Shown here one piece after another: positions 25,648 through 34,366 of a DNA stretch of 64,000 nt. The position numbers and the translations under genes were made by a program. The notes below the pieces were generated by a model. It was given only the letters and a program-made list of their open reading frames with translations, ran no database searches and had not been told where the DNA came from. Source of the DNA: Anaerotignum faecicola (GTDB lineage Bacteria; Bacillota; Clostridia; Lachnospirales; Anaerotignaceae); the NCBI GenBank assembly GCA_024460105.1, contig JANFXS010000002.1, positions 310,001 to 374,000 on the forward strand. Reading direction: 5' to 3'. Each line of letters begins with the position of its first letter. Position 1 is the first letter of the stretch.

Positions 25648-27627
25648 TTAAAGTATCCCGCCGAACTGGAGGAAAAGAGGTGCAAAAACAAGTGAAACAA
25701 CCGTCATCAATTTAATAAGTATATTGATTGACGGGCCTGACGTATCCTTAAACGGATCGCCTACCGTGTCGCCTACGACAGCCGCTTTATGAGCTTCACT
25801 GCCTTTTCCGCCATGATTGCCCTCTTCAATATATTTTTTAGCGTTGTCCCATGCTCCGCCGGCATTTGACATAAATATAGCCATTAAAACGCCTGTAACG
25901 AGAGAGCCCGCCAAAAGCCCGCCAAGCGCTCCCGGCCCAAGAAGTATTCCTACAATAAGCGGCGCAACAACAGCCATAATGCCTGGAACAAGCATTTCTT
26001 TCAAAGCGGCCTGCGTCGAAATAGCAACACAGCTTTTATAATCCGGTTTTCCCGTTCCTTCCATAATTCCCGGTATAGTCCTAAACTGCCTTCTAACTTC
26101 TTCAATCATTTGGAATGCGGCCTTTCCTACAGATTCCATTGTAAACGCCGAGAAAAGGAACGGAAGCATACCGCCGATAAATAAACCTATAATAACTTTG
26201 TAGTCCAAAATATTGATAGCGCTTAATTTAACCGCTTCCGCATATGAAACGAAAAGCGCCAAAGCCGTTAAAGCCGCCGAACCTATAGCAAAACCCTTGC
26301 CCATAGCGGCAGTTGTGTTTCCTACAGCATCAAGCTTGTCCGTAATATTTCTTACGGAATGGTCAAGTCCCGACATTTCGGCAATACCTCCGGCGTTGTC
26401 GGCGATTGGCCCGTAAGCGTCAACCGCAACCGTAATACCTGTAGTTGAAAGCATTCCTACCGCTCCGAGGGCAATTCCGTAAAGGCCCGCAACCTTATAT
26501 GAAATAAATATTCCGACTGCAATCAATAAAATAGGAACGGCAGTTGAAATCATACCGACCGCAAGCCCGCTTATAATCGTTGTTGCCGGTCCGGTTTCAG
26601 ACTGTTCCGCAATTTTCTTAACTGATTTATAATCTCCGGAAGTATAGATCTCCGTCACAATACCGATAAATACGCCGACAATAAGCCCGGCAATAATAGC
26701 GATAGCTTCATGCATCCTTCCGAAAAACATATTGCTTAATATGAAAGACGCCACAACAACAAGCGCGCTCGCCACATATGTTCCTGTTTTTAAAGCTTTA
26801 TGCGGGCTTGATTTATCATCGCCCTTTACAAAGAATGAGCCTATAATAGCCGCCGCAATGCCTACCGCCGAAAGAAGAAGCGGAAATACAGCTCCGCTTG
26901 CGCCGTAAGCCACAATGCCGAGGGTCAAAGCCGAAACGATTGAACCGACATAAGATTCAAAAAGGTCAGCCCCCATGCCCGCAACGTCGCCTACGTTATC
27001 TCCTACATTATCCGCAATAACGGCAGGGTTTCGCGGATCATCCTCAGGTATTCCGGCTTCCACCTTTCCTACAAGGTCTGCTCCTACGTCCGCCGCTTTT
27101 GTATAAATACCGCCGCCTACACGGGCAAACAATGCAATCGAAGAAGCTCCAAGGCTGTATCCCGATAATACCTCGACATTTCCCGTCACCATAAATATAA
27201 CGCTTGCGCCGAGAAGGCCGAGGCCTACAACCGACATACCCATAACGGCCCCGCCCGAAAACGCTACGGAAAGGGCTTTGTTCATTCCGCCTTCCATTGC
27301 CGCATTTGCCGTCCTGACATTTGCTTTTGTTGCAACATTCATGCCGAAATATCCGGCAAGGGTTGAAAACGCCGCGCCAACCACAAAACATACGGCAGTT
27401 ATCCAACCGATAGCAAATCCTATAAGAAGAAAAAGTACGACTGCAAATACAATAAGTATCTTATATTCAGCCGTAAGGAACGCAAGCGCCCCTTCATGAA
27501 TTGAGCCTGCAATTTCTTTCATCCTGTCTGTCCCTTCAGACATTTTGGATACCTTAGAAGCTAAAGCAAAAGCAAATACAAGCGCAATTACTCCCAAAAT
27601 AGGAGCTAAAACTACCATGTTCTCCAT
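25648..27627 (-). CDS. hppA: HppA, membrane-bound K+-dependent pyrophosphatase ion pump
   Basis: A 659-residue polytopic membrane protein of about 16 segments. It couples pyrophosphate hydrolysis to Na+ and/or H+ export. The substrate motif [21 protein letters not shown] and [21 protein letters not shown], plus the late [12 protein letters not shown] and [19 protein letters not shown], carry the Asp/Lys residues that bind Mg-PPi. The motif [10 protein letters not shown] has Ala where K+-independent enzymes have Lys, which marks the K+-dependent subfamily (established knowledge). Whether Na+ or H+ is pumped cannot be read safely by eye. It is monocistronic with a clear terminator. Confidence 0.96.
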   Translation of the reverse strand: MENMVVLAPILGVIALVFAFALASKVSKMSEGTDRMKEIAGSIHEGALAFLTAEYKILIVFAVVLFLLIGFAIGWITAVCFVVGAAFSTLAGYFGMNVATKANVRTANAAMEGGMNKALSVAFSGGAVMGMSVVGLGLLGASVIFMVTGNVEVLSGYSLGASSIALFARVGGGIYTKAADVGADLVGKVEAGIPEDDPRNPAVIADNVGDNVGDVAGMGADLFESYVGSIVSALTLGIVAYGASGAVFPLLLSAVGIAAAIIGSFFVKGDDKSSPHKALKTGTYVASALVVVASFILSNMFFGRMHEAIAIIAGLIVGVFIGIVTEIYTSGDYKSVKKIAEQSETGPATTIISGLAVGMISTAVPILLIAVGIFISYKVAGLYGIALGAVGMLSTTGITVAVDAYGPIADNAGGIAEMSGLDHSVRNITDKLDAVGNTTAAMGKGFAIGSAALTALALFVSYAEAVKLSAINILDYKVIIGLFIGGMLPFLFSAFTMESVGKAAFQMIEEVRRQFRTIPGIMEGTGKPDYKSCVAISTQAALKEMLVPGIMAVVAPLIVGILLGPGALGGLLAGSLVTGVLMAIFMSNAGGAWDNAKKYIEEGNHGGKGSEAHKAAVVGDTVGDPFKDTSGPSINILIKLMTVVSLVFAPLFLQFGGIL

Positions 27628-27943
27628 TTTTTCACAACCCCCGTTCTAAATTTTTACATTTTTCAGCCTATTATAATATTTAACTGCCATTCATTATACC
27701 ATTATTACTATAGCTGAAAAATTTATATATTTTACAAATGTTAATTTTACCATATTATTGCTGTAATTTCAATAACATTTTGGTTGTATTACTAAAAATA
27801 TAATTAATATCAAACTATAAGACGCCGCGGATAAGCATATTAAAAAACATTATCCGATTATTTCCGAAATTCCGGATTTTAATAACAAAAAAGCCAAAAA
27901 TATCAATAAATATTTTTGGCTTCATGCTTAAACCAATATAAAA
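27628..27943. other. AT-rich stretch between hppA and the GntR regulator
   Basis: About 315 bp. It holds the hppA leader and the terminator at 27885-27922. No gene or clear riboswitch is visible. Confidence 0.5.
27885..27922 (-). terminator. Intrinsic terminator after the GntR regulator gene
   Basis: AAGCCAAAAATA (27891-27902) and TATTTTTGGCTT (27911-27922) form a perfect 12-bp stem, followed on the minus strand by a T run (27887-27892). Confidence 0.85.
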
Positions 27944-28642
27944 TTACAAACTGCTGTGAACAAAATCAAAATGCGTTTCAAGAGCCGCTTCCGCTTCCTT
28001 ATAATCGCCGTTGACAATAGCAAGGTATATATCGGTATGATATTTATGAAGAAGTTCGGCGCGCTCCTGTTTTACAAGTATAGCGTTTCTGTTAAATTTA
28101 ACTGTGCGTTCCAAAATAAATCCAAGGTAATCCAGGACTTTAACAAGGACTTTGTTGTTGCTCATCGAAAAAAGAAGTCGATGGAATTTCACATCGAGCT
28201 TTGCGCCCGCTTCCGCGTCGTCGAGCTTTTCGCCCATTTCATCAATCGTACTTTTAAGCTCGTCAAGAAGCTCCCTATTTTTCTCGGCGTTTTTGCAGAC
28301 GAGCCTTATCCCGGATATTTCAAGCATTTTACGAAACTCCAACAGATCGTCTTCAAGGCCGTCCTCTTTTAAAAGAAGAGGCACAACAAGGGCAATAAAC
28401 GGCTGAACGTCAAGGTTTGAAACAAAAGAGCCCTCGCCGGGCCTGATGTCGACAACGCCCATAATTTCCATTACGCTCAAAGCTTCCCTTAAAGACGCGC
28501 GGCTTACGTCAAGCATTTCGGCCAACGCTCTTTCCGGAGGGAGTTTATCGCCGCATTTAAGGCTGCCCTCCCTTATAAGGAAAATTATCTGTTCAACTAT
28601 ATTTTTATAGATTTTCTTTGTCTGTATAGATTTTATTTCCAT
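27944..28642 (-). CDS. FadR-subfamily GntR transcriptional regulator
   Basis: A 232-residue protein. The N-terminal winged helix is GntR type (GDKLPPERALAEMLDVSRASLREALSVMEIMGVVDIRPGEGSFV) and the C-terminal part is an FCD-like helical ligand domain with a metal-site-like Asp/His pattern (DVKFHRLLF, HKYHTDI, ETHFDFVH). Members usually repress carbon-source or transporter genes. The effector is unknown. It follows the MATE gene with its own promoter (28686-28714), and the MATE transporter is the most likely neighbour to be controlled, by inference only. Confidence 0.88.
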   Translation of the reverse strand: MEIKSIQTKKIYKNIVEQIIFLIREGSLKCGDKLPPERALAEMLDVSRASLREALSVMEIMGVVDIRPGEGSFVSNLDVQPFIALVVPLLLKEDGLEDDLLEFRKMLEISGIRLVCKNAEKNRELLDELKSTIDEMGEKLDDAEAGAKLDVKFHRLLFSMSNNKVLVKVLDYLGFILERTVKFNRNAILVKQERAELLHKYHTDIYLAIVNGDYKEAEAALETHFDFVHSSL

Positions 28643-28685
28643 AGCACTATCCCCTTTGTCGTTTTCAGCCCCACTTTCAATTATA

Positions 28686-28714
28686 ATTTTAGTCCATTGT
28701 CAAATGTTTGTCAA
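28686..28714 (-). promoter_or_regulatory. Sigma-A promoter of the GntR regulator with repeated TTGACA
   Basis: The minus strand has TTGACA (28709-28714), 17 bp, then TAAAAT (28686-28691). A second TTGACA begins 13 bp downstream of the first, inside the spacer, giving a direct repeat that could be a regulator site. Confidence 0.65.
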
Positions 28715-28733
28715 CTTAACGCACCTATTTTTA

Positions 28734-30146
28734 TTAATATAAGCCGGCCGCTTTCTTTTCTTCGGAAATCTGCGCCTTTAATTTCCTCATTTCGCCTACT
28801 GAAAAGAATAAAACAATTATAAAGCTTATAATCTCGGCAAGAGGGCCTGCATACAAAATGCCGTCAAGCCCGAAAAATAAAGGCAGCGCCAATATAAAAG
28901 GCACAAGCAGCAATAGGGAACGCATCATTGACAGCACAGACGCTTTAACAGCCTGCCCCGTCGCCTGGAAATAACCTGTTGAGATAATAATAAATCCCGA
29001 AAGAAATATTGCCGAAAGGTATATTCGCATACATCTGTATGAAAATTCCGCAAAATTTGCATCGTCAGTCCCAAAAAGGCTCAGCGGCGCTTCCGGAAAG
29101 AACACGCACATTACCCAGCCTAAAACGGCAATAACCGAAGCAAGCATAACTGCAAAAGTATATGTTTCCCTAACCCGGTGCGGATGTTTTGCCCCAAGGT
29201 TAAACCCTATAATCGGCTGTATGCCTATGCTTATTCCGATGCTGAAACTTACAATTATACCGCTTACTTTTAAAACTATTCCCATCGCGCTCAGCGCCAC
29301 ATCTCCCCCTACGGAAGAAAGATCCCCGTAGTACAAAAGCGATTTATTGAGTATAACCTGCAATACGGTCATACCGATCTGAGTTGTGGAACTTGCAATC
29401 CCCAAAACGGTAAAAGTTTTTACAAGCCCCAAATCGAGCTTAAACAAACTCTTTTTAATGCGCATCCTGCTTTTTTTAGTGAAATAATTCATTATTATAA
29501 CAACGGATATTATCTGGCTTGTTATAGTAGCGATTGCCGCGCCTTTAACTCCCCAATGGAGAACGAATATGTAAATTGGATCGAGGATTGTATTTAGGGC
29601 GGCGCCGATAAGCATACTAATCATAGAAAGGTTTGGATTTCCATCTGTTCTGACAAGGTTTGAAAGCCCCGAACCGAGCACCATAAACGGCATACCGATA
29701 AGGATTATAAATGTGTAATCAACTGCATATTCTATAAAACTATCCGCCGCACCGAATAAGTAAAGCATTGGCTCAAGAAAAAGTATTCCCACAACCGCTA
29801 CTATTATTCCAACTCCAACCAATATAACAAAAGAATTGTTCAAAACTTTTTCAGCAATATCGTTTCTGCCTTCGCCGAGTTTAATAGCCGCATAAGCCGC
29901 CGCGCCAGAACCGAAAAGCATCGATAATGCAAGGGCTATCGTCGTTATCGGAAAAGCTACAGTTGTTGCGGCGTTTCCAAGGTATCCAATCCCCTGGCCG
30001 ATAAATATTTGATCTACAACATTGTACAGGCTGTTAACAAGTATTGCCACAACAGCCGGAACAGCAAACCTGAAAAGCAGCTTTTTAACCGGTTCAAATC
30101 CCAAAGGATTTTCATTTGCTCCCATACTTCTTACATTTTCTTCCAT
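28734..30146 (-). CDS. MATE family efflux transporter
   Basis: A 470-residue protein with about 12 hydrophobic segments. The opening LLFRFAVPAVVAILVNSLYNVVDQIFIGQGIGYLGNAATTVAFPIT and PFMVLGSGLSNLVRTDGNPNLSM are typical of the MATE/NorM-DinF group that exports cationic drugs or metabolites with Na+ or H+. The cargo cannot be predicted. AGGAGG lies before the ATG. It is followed by a GntR regulator 91 bp downstream. Confidence 0.92.
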   Translation of the reverse strand: MEENVRSMGANENPLGFEPVKKLLFRFAVPAVVAILVNSLYNVVDQIFIGQGIGYLGNAATTVAFPITTIALALSMLFGSGAAAYAAIKLGEGRNDIAEKVLNNSFVILVGVGIIVAVVGILFLEPMLYLFGAADSFIEYAVDYTFIILIGMPFMVLGSGLSNLVRTDGNPNLSMISMLIGAALNTILDPIYIFVLHWGVKGAAIATITSQIISVVIIMNYFTKKSRMRIKKSLFKLDLGLVKTFTVLGIASSTTQIGMTVLQVILNKSLLYYGDLSSVGGDVALSAMGIVLKVSGIIVSFSIGISIGIQPIIGFNLGAKHPHRVRETYTFAVMLASVIAVLGWVMCVFFPEAPLSLFGTDDANFAEFSYRCMRIYLSAIFLSGFIIISTGYFQATGQAVKASVLSMMRSLLLLVPFILALPLFFGLDGILYAGPLAEIISFIIVLFFSVGEMRKLKAQISEEKKAAGLY

Positions 30147-30379
30147 TAATTTACCTCCTTACTTTGTGCATTTTACATATATCTGCCATATGCAAATTAT
30201 GCAGTATTTTTTATTCTAACACCATTTTGGTACTAACGCAATAATAAACTTTTATAATAACATAAAAATTCTATATTTATGCCATTATAAAACAAAAGAT
30301 ATTGCCTGAATAATTTAAGCCAAAAATCTTCTTATACCTAAATCTTATATATTTTGTACTTTAGCAAAGCAGTCAACTG

Positions 30380-30408
30380 TTGCCACTTTTTTTTAACAGT
30401 GATATTAT
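30380..30408 (+). promoter_or_regulatory. Promoter of the DUF2148-aldolase operon
   Basis: TTGCCA (30380-30385), 17-bp spacer and TATTAT (30403-30408), about 33 bp before the start codon. Confidence 0.65.
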
Positions 30409-30441
30409 GTATATAAAACATCAGCCAAAGGAGGAAACAAT

Positions 30442-30969
30442 ATGTTTATCAGAGGAACTCTAGCAGAAAAAAATACAATACTTAACACTGCAGAAAGAAT
30501 GTGCGCGGCTGCAAGGACAGCGCCAAAAGCACGGGGAATAGACAAAATAGTTACCGGAATTATAACAGAAGATGAAAAAGACGCCGTAATAGCTGAAATG
30601 CGTCGGCTTTTTGACGAAACAGGCGCCGCATTTTTTGAAAGGGATGCAAAGAACCTTGAAATATCGGGAGCTGTTGTGCTTATCGGCACAACGGGAGGGC
30701 CAAAAGGCGTGCCCGCATGCGGTTTCTGCGGCTATAAAGACTGTTCCGAAATGGCCGCAAACAACGGCCACTGCGCTTACGATGACATTGACCTTGGAAT
30801 CGCCGTTTGTTCAGCGGTATCGGTTGCCGCAAACAACAGGATCGACAACAGGATTATGTTTTCGGCCGGCGTTGCCGCCAAAAGGCTCGGCTACCTTGGC
30901 GAAGACGTTAAAAAAATACTTGCAGTCCCACTTTCGACCCTTGGAAAAAGTCCTTATTTTGACAGATAA
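30442..30969 (+). CDS. DUF2148 ferredoxin-domain protein
   Basis: A 175-residue protein matching the anaerobe family annotated as containing a ferredoxin domain (DUF2148). The Cys-rich stretch VPACGFCGYKDCSEM with a further NGHCAYDD and GIAVCSAV gives five or six Cys that could bind an iron-sulfur cluster. A second conserved part is AARTAPKARGIDKI near residue 25. The function of the family is unknown. AAAGGAGG precedes the ATG. The HpaI-like aldolase starts 17 bp after it, so they form an operon. Confidence 0.85.
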   Translation: MFIRGTLAEKNTILNTAERMCAAARTAPKARGIDKIVTGIITEDEKDAVIAEMRRLFDETGAAFFERDAKNLEISGAVVLIGTTGGPKGVPACGFCGYKDCSEMAANNGHCAYDDIDLGIAVCSAVSVAANNRIDNRIMFSAGVAAKRLGYLGEDVKKILAVPLSTLGKSPYFDR

Positions 30970-30986
30970 ATCCAAAGGAGGGCAAT

Positions 30987-31754
30987 ATGTTTAAAAATAA
31001 ATTAAAACATAAGCTTTATAACGGCGAATCTGCCTTCGGGACATTCATCGCCATAAATTCGCCGGATATAGTTGAAATATGCGGTTTGCTTGGTTTTGAT
31101 TTTGTTGTCCTTGACGGCGAGCACGGATATATTTCCCCAGAAACGTCAATCCCGATGATACGCGCTGCGGAAGCATGCGGCATGACCCCTGTAGTGCGCG
31201 TATGTGAAAACAGCGAATCCCTCATACTAAGGACGCTTGACGTCGGAGCGCACGGAATACATGTCCCCCAGATAAATTCAAAAGAAGCCGCCGAAAATGC
31301 AGTTAAATATGCCAAATATCATCCATACGGCAAAAGGGGCGTTTCATTCCACAGGGCGTGCGGATATGGAATTTTTGATATAAACGAATATATGGAGCGG
31401 GAAAACAGCGAAACTCTTGTTATATTCCACTGTGAAAATATTTCCGCACTTGAACATATAGATGAAATAGCCGCAACGGAAGGGCTTGACGTTTTGATAT
31501 TCGGCCCGTTTGATATGAGCCAGTCCATGGGCATACCGGGAAAAACCGACGATCCTATGGTAGAGGCCGCCGCACAGAAAATGCTTGACGCATGCAAACG
31601 CCATGGAAAAATTGCCGGAATATTCACAAGCAATGCAGAGGACGCCGAAAAACGGATTAAACAGGGATTCCGTTACATGCCCGTTGGCGTCGACTGCAAA
31701 ATAATTGCCGATACTTACGGCAAACTTATAAAATCGCTTAATTCAATTAAGTAA
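30987..31754 (+). CDS. HpcH/HpaI family aldolase
   Basis: A 255-residue class-II aldolase of the HpcH/HpaI group, which cleaves 2-keto-3-deoxy acids into pyruvate and an aldehyde. Visible motifs are GFDFVVLDGEHGYI (near 35), VVRVCENSESLILRTLDVGAHGIHVPQINSKEEA-like text, HPYGKRGVSFHRACGYG and IFGPFDMSQSMGIPG, where Glu and Asp residues bind the divalent metal. The natural substrate is unknown. AAAGGAGGG precedes the ATG. Confidence 0.9.
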   Translation: MFKNKLKHKLYNGESAFGTFIAINSPDIVEICGLLGFDFVVLDGEHGYISPETSIPMIRAAEACGMTPVVRVCENSESLILRTLDVGAHGIHVPQINSKEAAENAVKYAKYHPYGKRGVSFHRACGYGIFDINEYMERENSETLVIFHCENISALEHIDEIAATEGLDVLIFGPFDMSQSMGIPGKTDDPMVEAAAQKMLDACKRHGKIAGIFTSNAEDAEKRIKQGFRYMPVGVDCKIIADTYGKLIKSLNSIK

Positions 31755-32463
31755 GGATTCATTCCACAAAAAACCAGTTTAAGCGGTTAAATGATTCGAG
31801 CTTTAAACTGAAACATTCCATTTATAAATTTATGTTTGTCAACAACATGACTAAAATCCTAATGTATGCATAGCTTTTAATTTTAAATGGCAAATCGCGG
31901 CGCCAATTATATTTCACAAAATATTTATAAAACCGCTTGCTTTCAAGCGCATTGAAGTTGACAAAATTAAAAATAATAAAAAGCCGAAGGCAATTATACG
32001 CCGACGGCTTTTATTATTTTTTCTTCAAAATATACGCCCAACAAAACTATGGCAATCCTTACTTTCCTAAAGCCGCGTAGTTTATGCGGCTTACAAATCT
32101 TTCTATTATCTAGTCAAACGAGTCGGAAAAACTTGTAAAATACAAACTTTAAAATCCGCTTTGCAAATTTCCATACCCAAAACACATATAATTTGCTGTT
32201 AAAAAGCTATCCGCTTAATAAAATATTGCACACATAATGCAATTATTTTGCATCTGAGTTATTTCATATTATATATGTCTTTTAAAACACACAAAAAATT
32301 ATTTGCCGTCCAACGTCCGCATATAAGTTTTAATATGTTTCTGATATGTTGCCAGTTAAAGAAAAAATACATGGTTTTATACCGTTTTAAGGCAAATACA
32401 AATAGACCCATGGATTTTTAAATCAATTCCGCGATTTACGGTGATTTTAGGAGTAAATACCGT
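31755..32463. other. 700-bp gene-free region between the aldolase and dnaB
   Basis: It contains a bulged hairpin CAGTTTAAGC/GCTTTAAACTG near 31774-31812, the terminator at 31972-32018, and then about 440 bp of AT-rich sequence with no reading frame or structure that I recognise. Confidence 0.5.
31972..32018. terminator. Bidirectional terminator
   Basis: AATAATAAAAAGCCG and CGGCTTTTATTATT form a long stem with one extra A, extended inward by GGC/GCC. It has T runs on both strands and so can serve both the plus-strand aldolase operon and minus-strand dnaB. Confidence 0.75.
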
Positions 32464-33813
32464 TTAATATGATTTTAAAAGGTTTCCAAACTTTGTATAT
32501 TGTCCGAGCCATGCAAGCTCCACCGTACCCGTCGGGCCGTTCCTTTGTTTCGCAATTATAAGTTCCGCTTGATTTTTCGCGTCGCTGTCAGGGAAATAGT
32601 ATTCGTCCCTGTAGAGGAATGCAACCACGTCGGCATCCTGTTCAATAGCTCCGGACTCCCTTAAATCGCTTAACATAGGCCTGTGGTCGCTCCTTTGTTC
32701 GCAAGCCCTGCTCAGCTGGCTTAACGCTATAACCGGCGCGTCCATTTCCCTTGCAATAGCTTTAAGGGAACGTGAAATTGATGAAATCTCCTGCTGCCTT
32801 GAATCCGACTTTCCGTCGCCGCTCATAAGCTGCAAATAGTCTATAAGTATTAATCCCAGCCCTTTTTCAAGTTTCAGCCTCCTGCATTTGCTGCGTATAT
32901 CCATAGGCGAAACCCCGGGCGTATCGTCAATAAATATGTTGGACTGGCTTAACGGCCCCATTGCCTGTATAAGCTTAGGCCAATCGTCGTCGGTCAAATC
33001 GCCTGTACGGAGCTTCTGCGCGTCAATCATTGCTTCAGAGCAAAGCATACGGTTAACAAGCTGCTCCTTGCTCATTTCAAGCGAAAATATTGCAACAGGG
33101 ACGTTATGCCGTATTGCGGCGTTCTGCGCAATGTTGAGGGCAAAGGCTGTTTTCCCCATCGACGGCCTTGCGGCAAGCAAAATTAAATCGCTTTTTTGCA
33201 GGCCTGCCGTTTTAGCGTCAAAATCCGTAAATCCCGACGGCACTCCCGTTACGGCGCCTTTATTTTTATATATATCCTCAATTTTTTCAAATGCGGATAC
33301 GGCTACGTCGCGTATATGCGTCACTTCGCCCGTATTCCTGCCGTTCATTATATCAAAAATGCCTTTTTCGGCATTTTCCATAATATGGTTTAAAGGTTCC
33401 CTTCCTTCATAACATTCCTGGGAAATATCCTGGGAAGTCTTTATAAGCCGCCTTAAAAGCGATTTCTCGCTTACAATCCTTGCATAATGCCTTGCGTTTA
33501 CAGAACTTCCCACAGCCGAAGAAATTTGGGCCAGGTATGATATACCTCCTATTTGCTCAAAAACGCCCTTTTCTTCAAGCCTGTTTTTAACAGTTATAAT
33601 GTCAATAGGCTTTCCCGCGGAATAAAGCTCCATAGCGGCCTCAAAAACAAGCCCGTTGTCAGGCCTGTAAAAATCAGAACTTGTAAGAGTTTCCATTGCG
33701 GCCGCAACGGCTTCCCTGTCTATAAACATAGAACTTAAAACCGCCTGCTCCGCTTCAACGTCATGCGGAGGAACCCTTTGAAAATGTGAATTTTGGCTGT
33801 TATTTTCTTCCAT
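32464..33813 (-). CDS. dnaB: DnaB, replicative DNA helicase
   Basis: A 449-residue RecA-fold helicase. The N-terminal domain has PPHDVEAEQAVLSSMFIDREA; the C-terminal motor has Walker A ARPSMGKTAFALN, Walker B LGLILIDYLQLMSG, the QQEISSISRSLKAIARE segment, LSQLSRACEQR and DLRESGAIEQDADVV. It unwinds DNA at the fork and recruits primase DnaG. A GTG codon lies 9 bp upstream, but GGTGGT before the ATG at 33813 decides the start. Gene order gdpP-rplI-dnaB is conserved in Firmicutes. Confidence 0.96.
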   Translation of the reverse strand: MEENNSQNSHFQRVPPHDVEAEQAVLSSMFIDREAVAAAMETLTSSDFYRPDNGLVFEAAMELYSAGKPIDIITVKNRLEEKGVFEQIGGISYLAQISSAVGSSVNARHYARIVSEKSLLRRLIKTSQDISQECYEGREPLNHIMENAEKGIFDIMNGRNTGEVTHIRDVAVSAFEKIEDIYKNKGAVTGVPSGFTDFDAKTAGLQKSDLILLAARPSMGKTAFALNIAQNAAIRHNVPVAIFSLEMSKEQLVNRMLCSEAMIDAQKLRTGDLTDDDWPKLIQAMGPLSQSNIFIDDTPGVSPMDIRSKCRRLKLEKGLGLILIDYLQLMSGDGKSDSRQQEISSISRSLKAIAREMDAPVIALSQLSRACEQRSDHRPMLSDLRESGAIEQDADVVAFLYRDEYYFPDSDAKNQAELIIAKQRNGPTGTVELAWLGQYTKFGNLLKSY

Positions 33814-33919
33814 TCTTACCACCTGAATTTATTTTTTCCGCTTTCTGCTTAAAAATTGTTTGAAAATAAGGCGTGCCGATAAAATTACGCCTTTAGGCGG
33901 CAAAGTCTAAGCGTTTGAT

Positions 33920-34366
33920 TTACGCTTCTGTAATAACCACCTTAACCTCCGCCGTTACCTGCGGGTGCAGCTTAACCGGAACCGTCCTTGTACCCACCAT
34001 TTTTATTTGGTCGTCAAGCTCAACTTTCTTTTTATCAACCTTTACGCCGCTTGTTTTTTCAATAGCCTGCGCAATTTCTTTGTTTGTCACAGAACCGAAA
34101 AGCTTTCCGTTTTCGCCCGTTTTAACGGCAATTTTAACTTCGTTTTGCTCCAGTATTTCTTTTGTCTTTTTGGCCTCCTCAAGTTCCTCGGCCTTTCTTC
34201 TGTCATCCGCCTGCTTCTTCAATTTAATGTCGTTAAGGTTTGAGGCGGTTACCTCCATCCCGAGTTTTTTCGGAATAAGGAAATTCCTCGCATATCCGTC
34301 GCTTGCATTTATCTCCTGACCTTTTTTGCCAACGCCTTTAACGTCGGCAAGAAGTATAACTTTCAT
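33920..34366 (-). CDS. rplI: Ribosomal protein bL9
   Basis: A 148-residue protein with the bL9 start MKVILLADVKGVGKKGQEI and SDGYARNFLIPKKLGMEVT, a central long helix rich in Lys/Glu, and a C-terminal domain with GENGKLFGSVTNKEIAQAI. It binds 23S rRNA domain V. The start codon directly follows the gdpP stop without a gap. Confidence 0.97.
   Translation of the reverse strand: MKVILLADVKGVGKKGQEINASDGYARNFLIPKKLGMEVTASNLNDIKLKKQADDRRKAEELEEAKKTKEILEQNEVKIAVKTGENGKLFGSVTNKEIAQAIEKTSGVKVDKKKVELDDQIKMVGTRTVPVKLHPQVTAEVKVVITEA

Noticed and set aside
31774-31812. CAGTTTAAGC/GCTTTAAACTG hairpin as another repeat copy
   Set aside because: Only the ends resemble the repeat loosely and no internal blocks are present; no T run for a terminator either.
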